Shown here in pieces: positions 58,508 through 64,000 of a stretch of DNA of 64,000 nucleotides (positions are counted from its first letter, which is position 1; each line of letters opens with the position of its first letter). Origin of the DNA: Pomphorhynchus laevis (lineage: Eukaryota > Acanthocephala > Palaeacanthocephala > Echinorhynchida > Pomphorhynchidae); contig WNNJ02003668.1 of assembly GCA_012934845.2 (NCBI GenBank), forward strand, positions 26,740 through 90,739. The letters are read 5' to 3'. The notes beneath the pieces are model-generated. The model did no database searches, was not told the origin of the DNA, and was given only the letters and a program-made list of their open reading frames with translations. The position numbers and the translations under genes were made by a program.

Positions 58508-59079
58508 AATTTAGGATATATGATAGAGTCATGATTTCATGACTAAACTCGATAATCGCTAAACTCGATATCACTAAACTCGATAATCGTTGGTAATCAC
58601 TAAATTACAGGAGCGTCGCAATTTTGCTACTTTTAAGGATCAAGAATTTACTAGGCATATCGAAATACCATTTTTGCTTATGTTATTGCTACTTATTCTG
58701 TAACTCGATTTTGTCAGCGTGCTCTACCATACTTCAAAAATTATATAGTTTTTTTTATCTAATGGCTGATTTAATATGTTTATTCGCCATGACTTTAAAT
58801 AATCGAGTTTTTTAATATACTTTATACTTACCAGCTTAGAAGATCGACTGCCTTCATTTTCACCAAGACTAAAATGAGTTTTTCTGCAATTAAACAATTA
58901 CAATTCAATCTTTTGAAGTTTAATATTTTAACAAGAAAAAATTTGATACAACAAAATCTATTTGTTGATACATAAATAGATATAATTTATTATAATAATT
59001 TATATTTAAAATTATAATTTATTAATACAATAAGTTATTCTTATCATCACAATAAGTTATTCTTATCCTCACAGTGATA

Positions 59080-60215
59080 ATATTACATCAAAACGATGTA
59101 ATATTTATTTAAAATTAAATTATCATAAATTTAATACACACAGGTAATTGACTTTGGTTTTTCTACGTTTCGACCAGTAAGGTATTCATTTTCTGACAAA
59201 GACCTTACTGGATTTCGTGTTTCTGTTTAAAAACAAACTTTCTCTGTTCTATTTCTCTGTACTATTTTCTATTTGATCATATTTTTATAGTAACCTAGTT
59301 TAAAATATGTATCTATTAAATTATTTAAATGATTTTGAAGAAAACCAGCATCGTTTGTATTTAAAAATAGTAAGTTTATAATATAAGTTTATATTATTAA
59401 ATATTTGTATTTTAAGGGATGTTGGTTTGTCACACTATAAACTTAATGGCAACTTCACACTGTTCAATAGTGTTTTATCAATAAGTCATTCAATAACTAA
59501 AGTCTTGTAAGCTATTGGAAACAAAAACTAGTGATTAAAATGACCACAATTCGCATCTTCGAATCAAAAGTTAAAGTGCTTTGCAATTAAAGAATTAACA
59601 TGAAACAGTTAAACGTAGAGAATGTGTGCAAGCATGATATATAACGACTGAACACATATTTTCAGTACAAATGTGGTGAAAATCCATAGAAGTCAGTATT
59701 TTTCTCGTCAGATTAACTTCAAATGACATAAATCGATTATCTTTCCTTTTAAGAAGAAAATATAAACACTTTATGGAAGAGGTTAATTTAATCTTATTGT
59801 AAGGATAAGAATAACTTATTCTTATTGAGTAGAGGAGTTAGGGACCAAAACCTGATAACATAGCAGTTCTTCCTGATGACCTCTAATCCTTATTCTGATA
59901 CGACGTCTGTTATTTATTAGTCAATTCATAAAAATGACAAAATGATCCCACTTTTCATATTAAAGGAGGCTCATACTAAGTTACTTATATTGGATCATGA
60001 TTGCTGGATTCGATTAGTATATTTTAATTTAATGAACAGAAAACAAGAACAGAGAAAGTTTGTTTTTAAACAGAAACACGAAAACCAGTAAGGTCTTTGT
60101 CAGAAAATGAATACCTTGCTGGTCGAAATGTAGAAAAACCAAAGTCAATTGCCTGTGTTTATTAAATTTATAATAATTTAATTTTAAATAAATATTACAT
60201 CGTTTTTTAATAAGG
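59080..60215. mobile_element. Fold-back element with about 150-170 bp inverted repeats
   Basis: Left 59085-59255 and right 60035-60210 are inverted copies: CACACAGGTAATTGACTTTG / its complement, CCAGTAAGGT and CTTTCTCTGTTC, and at the outer ends ACGATGTAATATTTATTT. The outer left end forms a small hairpin AATATTACATC/GATGTAATATT. The interior carries the dispersed repeat 59838-59942 but no transposase. Non-autonomous. Confidence 0.8.
59838..59942 (+). repeat. Dispersed repeat copy, about 100 bp
   Basis: Partner of 28270-28378: CTCTAATCCTTATTCTGATA and GTCAATTCATAAAAAT shared. Lies inside the fold-back element. Confidence 0.88.
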
Positions 60216-60530
60216 TAGGTTTCTATAGATTGTTAGAATACGATCCCCTACCAAAAGTAATATACAGAAATGTATATCTACACCACTAGAGCTGACTGCA
60301 TTGTGGATGTAGCGCTGAATTGTGATACAGACACCCTATGTTCGAATCATATTAGTACCAGTGTACGGAGTAAGCAAGTAAGGGTCGAAACGTGAAATGT
60401 TTGTCTGTCAGCCGCTGATGAGACCTTCCAAGGCTGATTAGTAGCGTCCTGCTGTATCAAAAATAGGAACAATATATGTGAGCATAATGTCGTGTCTCAA
60501 TCAGAATAATATTTAATTTTAAATATTACA
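60215..60530 (+). mobile_element. tRNA-derived SINE, copy 1 of a tandem pair
   Basis: Head about 60285-60365 with a B-box-like TGTTCGAATCA and a degraded A-box region GCATTGTGG. Outer arms CACTAG/CCAGTG resemble an acceptor stem. Then the central GGGTCGAAACGTGAAATG and tail TAGCGTCCTGCTGTATCAAA. Confidence 0.72.
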
Positions 60531-60540
60531 TTGTTTTTAA

Positions 60541-60860
60541 TAGGGTAGGTTTCAAATAGATCGTTAGAATACAACCTCCTACCAAAAGTAATATACAGAA
60601 ATGTATATCTACACCACTGGAGCCTCTAGCCTAGTGGATGTAGCGTTGAATCGCGATACAGACGAACTGAGTTCAAACCCATTAGCACCAGTGTATGGAG
60701 TAAGCATATAAGGGCCGAAACGTGAAATGGAGGTCTGGGTCAGTAGCTTAATATCCACACGTAGCGCTCTGCTGTATCAAAAATGGGAACGATATATGTG
60801 AGCATAATGTCGTGCCACAATCAGAATAATAATTCAATTATTAAATATTACATTGTTTTT
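60541..60860 (+). mobile_element. tRNA-derived SINE, copy 2 of a tandem pair
   Basis: Better-preserved head: CACTGG (about 60614), A-box TAGCCTAGTGG (about 60627), B-box AGTTCAAACCC (about 60668) and CACCAGTG closing the stem. Tail GTAGCGCTCTGCTGTATCAA. Copies 1 and 2 share about 300 bp including the flank GTAGGTTTC, so the pair arose by duplication or serial insertion. Confidence 0.78.
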
Positions 60861-61636
60861 AATCATTTTATAAAATTATATTACAGATTGATATTTCTAG
60901 CTCACATTAGGAGAAATCAGTCATTGCTACGGTATTTGCTATAATATGAACTATAATACAATGTGTTATGATGAAGTAAGCCGCCGGAGTTTAAAATATT
61001 TAAATACAATTCATGATGGTTAGTAGAAAGTAAAAAATGTTTAGTTGTACAATTTTCAAACAGTACTTGGCATTCTTTCTCGTAGATTGTGACTTGTACT
61101 TGAAAACGGGATAATGATGTGTGAAAGCGGCCGAAATTTGCATGTAAGCAAATCCAGGGTAAGCCAAACAGCAAGTAAATCAACTTTAACTATAGTAGCC
61201 TTTAATGTGCAAATAATTCCATTAACTTCCTGCAAATGACATTTTGTAAATGACACCTGACCAGTTGCAGAACATTTCCTAATTGGATAATGAACTTTTG
61301 ACCAGTAAATTATTTGATTCCCGATAATCTGCATCAGTAATTGTATCAAATTACCCATAGAAATAAAATGATTTAAAATGATTGACTTTTAGTTAGACGC
61401 TTCATACTAATCTGTTTAATGATAAATTGAGATTTTAACGTAAACGTTCAGAAATGAAATTATCATTAAAGGTGGAAAACGTTGCTTTATCTGAATTTTA
61501 GCGTTTCCTTTAACGGTGGATTTTGTAAACAGTTCACATGCGTCATAGTTAGTTATTTATTGGTAATTGTAGCTTTAAATGTTTTTCTGATAACAGCAAT
61601 GATCTTTATTCTATTGTGAGTTATATGATGTTATTT
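60861..61636. other. AT-rich interval with unrecognised minus-strand frames
   Basis: Two overlapping minus frames (61358-61056 and 61183-60917) contain plausible protein text (KCHLQEVNGIICTLKATIVK; FQVQVTIYEKECQVLFENCT). Neither has a recognised domain and they lie in different frames. No supported gene. Confidence 0.3.
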
Positions 61637-63345
61637 GGATCTTTTCCGTTGGACTGACTTTGTCGTAGCAAAATAAGAATGTGCTAAAATAGCGGAATTG
61701 TTTACCTCTTTGCATACATCTTTCAACTGAAACTTTTTTTTGTAGAAACAAGCACAAATTTAAATATTTAAATTTAAAAAAATAAATATTTAATTAGCTT
61801 AAAATTTTAAGCTAATTGAAGTCGGAATGACTTTTAAATATATTTTTATTATTTGCATGAATTTCCGGTGTAATTGCTATCATTGTAAAGTTTACCCATG
61901 AATGCACGAAAAGTTATTCAACTTTCTTCATTTTATCGAAAAAATGATTTGAATTTGAAAAATCTCAAAAATTTCAAATATAAACATACAATTTTTATTG
62001 CAGTACTGCAATCTGCATATTTATCATGATCTATAATCCAAAGCTTTGGTAATTTGAGATTTTCCACATAAAGTTATTAAACATTTAATTTCAAAAACAG
62101 TAATTTTTTAAATTCTCAGAAGATTTGATCGATCAATCGATCAATCTAACATTTTTAAGGAATTCCAAAAAAAACCTAAACTGGTTACGCAGTAATATTA
62201 CTAGGGCAATGGATGCGGTAAAATTCTTGCAGACTCGTGAACTTATTCCAAGAGGTGTGTCAAACGTTATATTAATAACATATATTCTAAAGTTATTTTA
62301 GAAAAAATATGTCGTCGCAAGCATTCGATGAAACTAAGTAATCGAGGAGACAATATATACTGGCGATGCCAAAAATCGCAGTGCAATATTTCGCCATCAG
62401 TTTTTGAAGGGACTTGGTTTGAAGGAGCACGATTATCCCTATCCAAAACAATCGTATTTATATATTGTTGGTTGAAACAATTGACGACAGTTCAATTCGG
62501 TGAAGAGGAATTGGATATCGATCATAATACAGCTGTCGATTATAATAATTACATGCGTGAGGCCTGTGCGGTTGAGATTTTGTGCAATCCTACCAAAATA
62601 GGGGGTAAGGATATGGTCGTTAAAATCGACGAAACTGTATTTGCACGCCGCAAATACAACAGTGGACGCGTTTTACCGCAACAATGGGTGTTTGGCGGCG
62701 TCTGCAAAGAGTCCTCCGAAGTTTTTCTTTTTGCAGTGGATCAACGAAATGCCGAAACACTAAATGCTTGTATTAAGCAATGCACCGAAACGACAACAGT
62801 TTTGATGCTATTTTGCAATGCCTTAACAATGTTAGATTGATCGATTGATTGATCAAATCTTCTAAGAATTTTAAAAATTACTGTTTTTGAAATTAAATGT
62901 TCAATAACTTTATGTGGCAAATCTCAAATTACAAAAGCTTTGGATTATAGATCGTTATAAATATGCAGATTGCAGTACTGCAATAAAAATTGTATGTTTA
63001 TATTCGAAATTTTTGAGATTTTTCAAATTCAAATCATTTTTTTTCGAAAAAATGAAGAAAGTTGAATAACTTTTCGTGCATTCATTGGTAAACTTTACAA
63101 TGATAGCAATTACACCGGAAATTTATGCAAATAATACAAATATATTTAAAAGTCATTCCGACTTCAATTCGCTTAAAATTTTAAAAAATAAATATTTATT
63201 TTTTTTAATTTCAAATATTTAAATTTACGCTTGTTTTTTTTCCAAAAAAAATTTTGTCAGTTTAAAAAGTACTTACAATTCCCCTATTTTAGCACATTCT
63301 TATTTTGCTACGACAAAATAAAAATAAGTATAACGGAAAAGATCC
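61637..63345 (+). mobile_element. Merlin (IS1595/ISXO2-like) DNA transposon with long inverted repeats
   Basis: 1709 bp flanked by an exact 8-bp target duplication TGTTATTT (61629-61636 and 63346-63353), the size expected for Merlin. Ends begin GGATCTTTTCCGTT. Inverted repeats are about 530 bp (61637-62165 and 62818-63345), far longer than is usual for Merlin, and include blocks GAAGTCGGAATGACTTTTAA and GCAGTACTGCAAT. Between them is a transposase gene with an intron but without its C-terminal half, so the copy is internally deleted and could move only in trans. Indels between the arms show moderate age. Confidence 0.95.
62209..62840 (+). pseudogene. Merlin transposase, C-terminally truncated, one intron
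   Basis: Exon 1 is 62209-62254 (ATGGATGCGGTAAAA, 15 codons plus 1 nt). The intron 62255-62301 is 47 nt (GTGTGT...TTTTAG). Exon 2 is 62302-62840 and phases agree. The N-terminus has KICRRKHSMKLSNRGDNIYW and RCQKSQC, resembling the Cys-containing start of Merlin and ISXO2 proteins. The middle has the first catalytic Asp in VVKIDETVFARRKY and QQWVFGGVCKES. The family usually continues with a second Asp (SDxW-like) and an HSxxFV region. Here the frame runs into the right inverted repeat after NACIKQC, so the rest of the DDE core is gone. Not functional alone. Confidence 0.9.
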
Positions 63346-64000
63346 TGTTATTTAATCGGTTAATAAAATTTCTTAATTATAAAATATCTTAAGTGGTAAA
63401 ATATCCGAATTTCAGAAAATTTAAAAATTTTAAATTGAAATCTTAATATTTTAATTAAATAACTAATTAATATCGGAATTTTAACAATTAAATAGTACAA
63501 ATTATTGAAATTAAATTTTTAAATTTTATTAATCTAAAAATTAAATTAATCTAATTTATTAAAATTTATTAATACATTTAATTAAATTTATTAATTAAAT
63601 TTATTAATTTGATTTATTAATTTAATTTATTAATTTAATTTATTATTATTTAAAAAAATATCATAAGTTTAATTCATTTGGTATTTCGCTGGCTTACTAT
63701 CATTCACAATTCAAAAGCATACAATTTAAAATGAATTTCTTGTTTATATTTTCTTATATATTTTCGTTAAAAATAGGTAGCACATGTTTTTTAACAAATA
63801 TCTTATTATTGGCTTTAGTTGATGTATACAAGTTTTTATTATTGACTAACTTGACGACATATATGGCGATAATACTACGATATAATGGCCATAATATTAA
63901 CGATAAAATATACGATCATAGGATGATATACGAGTTATGTTAAGAAATCATATCAGTTAACTGAGTCTACGTATTTTGTATTATACATAAATTTATAATT
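63346..64000. other. AT-rich interval to window end
   Basis: No supported gene. TTAATTTATT-type repeats at 63560-63650. At 63953-63980 the motif AGTTAACTGAGTCTACGTAT matches the minus strand at 4470-4443 and may start another repeat copy beyond the window. Confidence 0.5.

Noticed and set aside
63731-63943. 70-codon frame with a hydrophobic start
   Set aside because: Located in very AT-rich DNA with no recognised domain; hydrophobicity is expected from composition.

Overview
This is an AT-rich, repeat-dense piece of an invertebrate animal genome. The two host genes I can place are a ZDHHC5/8-type palmitoyltransferase (33926-35233, +) and a three-exon TMEM230 gene (43429-50438, -). The TMEM230 gene is assembled here from short exons and has a 52-nt intron and a 6.6-kb intron. 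A 47-nt intron is also inferred in a transposase gene. Very short introns, LINEs of the CR1/L2 groups, a Merlin DNA transposon and a Tc1/IS630-type transposon all fit a small invertebrate. I cannot name the phylum from the sequence.

Layout. 1-21.2 kb is a LINE graveyard with repeated nesting. Two families dominate. Family A is L2-like, and one near-complete copy lies at about 13245-17945. Family B is CR1-like, with copies at about 1003-4440 (-), 5300-8720 (+) and 9330-12065 (+). A copies sit inside B copies, and the near-complete A copy sits inside an older A-type (A2) copy. 21.2-32.2 kb is mostly AT-rich DNA with LINE scraps, small duplications and a few unrecognised coding-like stretches. 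32.2-33.65 kb is a 16-bp minisatellite with higher-order structure, directly upstream of the ZDHHC gene. 35712-37473 is a Tc1/IS630-type element whose terminal inverted repeats are themselves 22-bp tandem arrays. 37.5-42.7 kb holds three more LINE relics. 43.4-50.4 kb is TMEM230, whose large intron carries SINE scraps, a relic of a reverse-transcriptase-type element and a CR1-like LINE. 51.4-54.6 kb is another long A2 copy. 55-61 kb contains tRNA-derived SINEs, a near-perfect SINE palindrome, a 230-bp MITE hairpin and a fold-back element. 61637-63345 is a Merlin element with about 530-bp inverted repeats, an exact 8-bp target duplication and a transposase gene lacking its C-terminal catalytic part.

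How parts relate. ZDHHC5/8 enzymes acylate membrane proteins. TMEM230 is a two-span vesicle and endosome membrane protein. Nothing shows that the two are co-regulated. Most of the remaining sequence is explained by transposition. The most informative signals are the TMEM230 gene hidden in noise, covarying 3'-end RNA hairpins in both main LINE families, ORF1 motifs shared between LINE families with different ORF2s, and the paired tandem-array inverted repeats of the Tc1/IS630 element.
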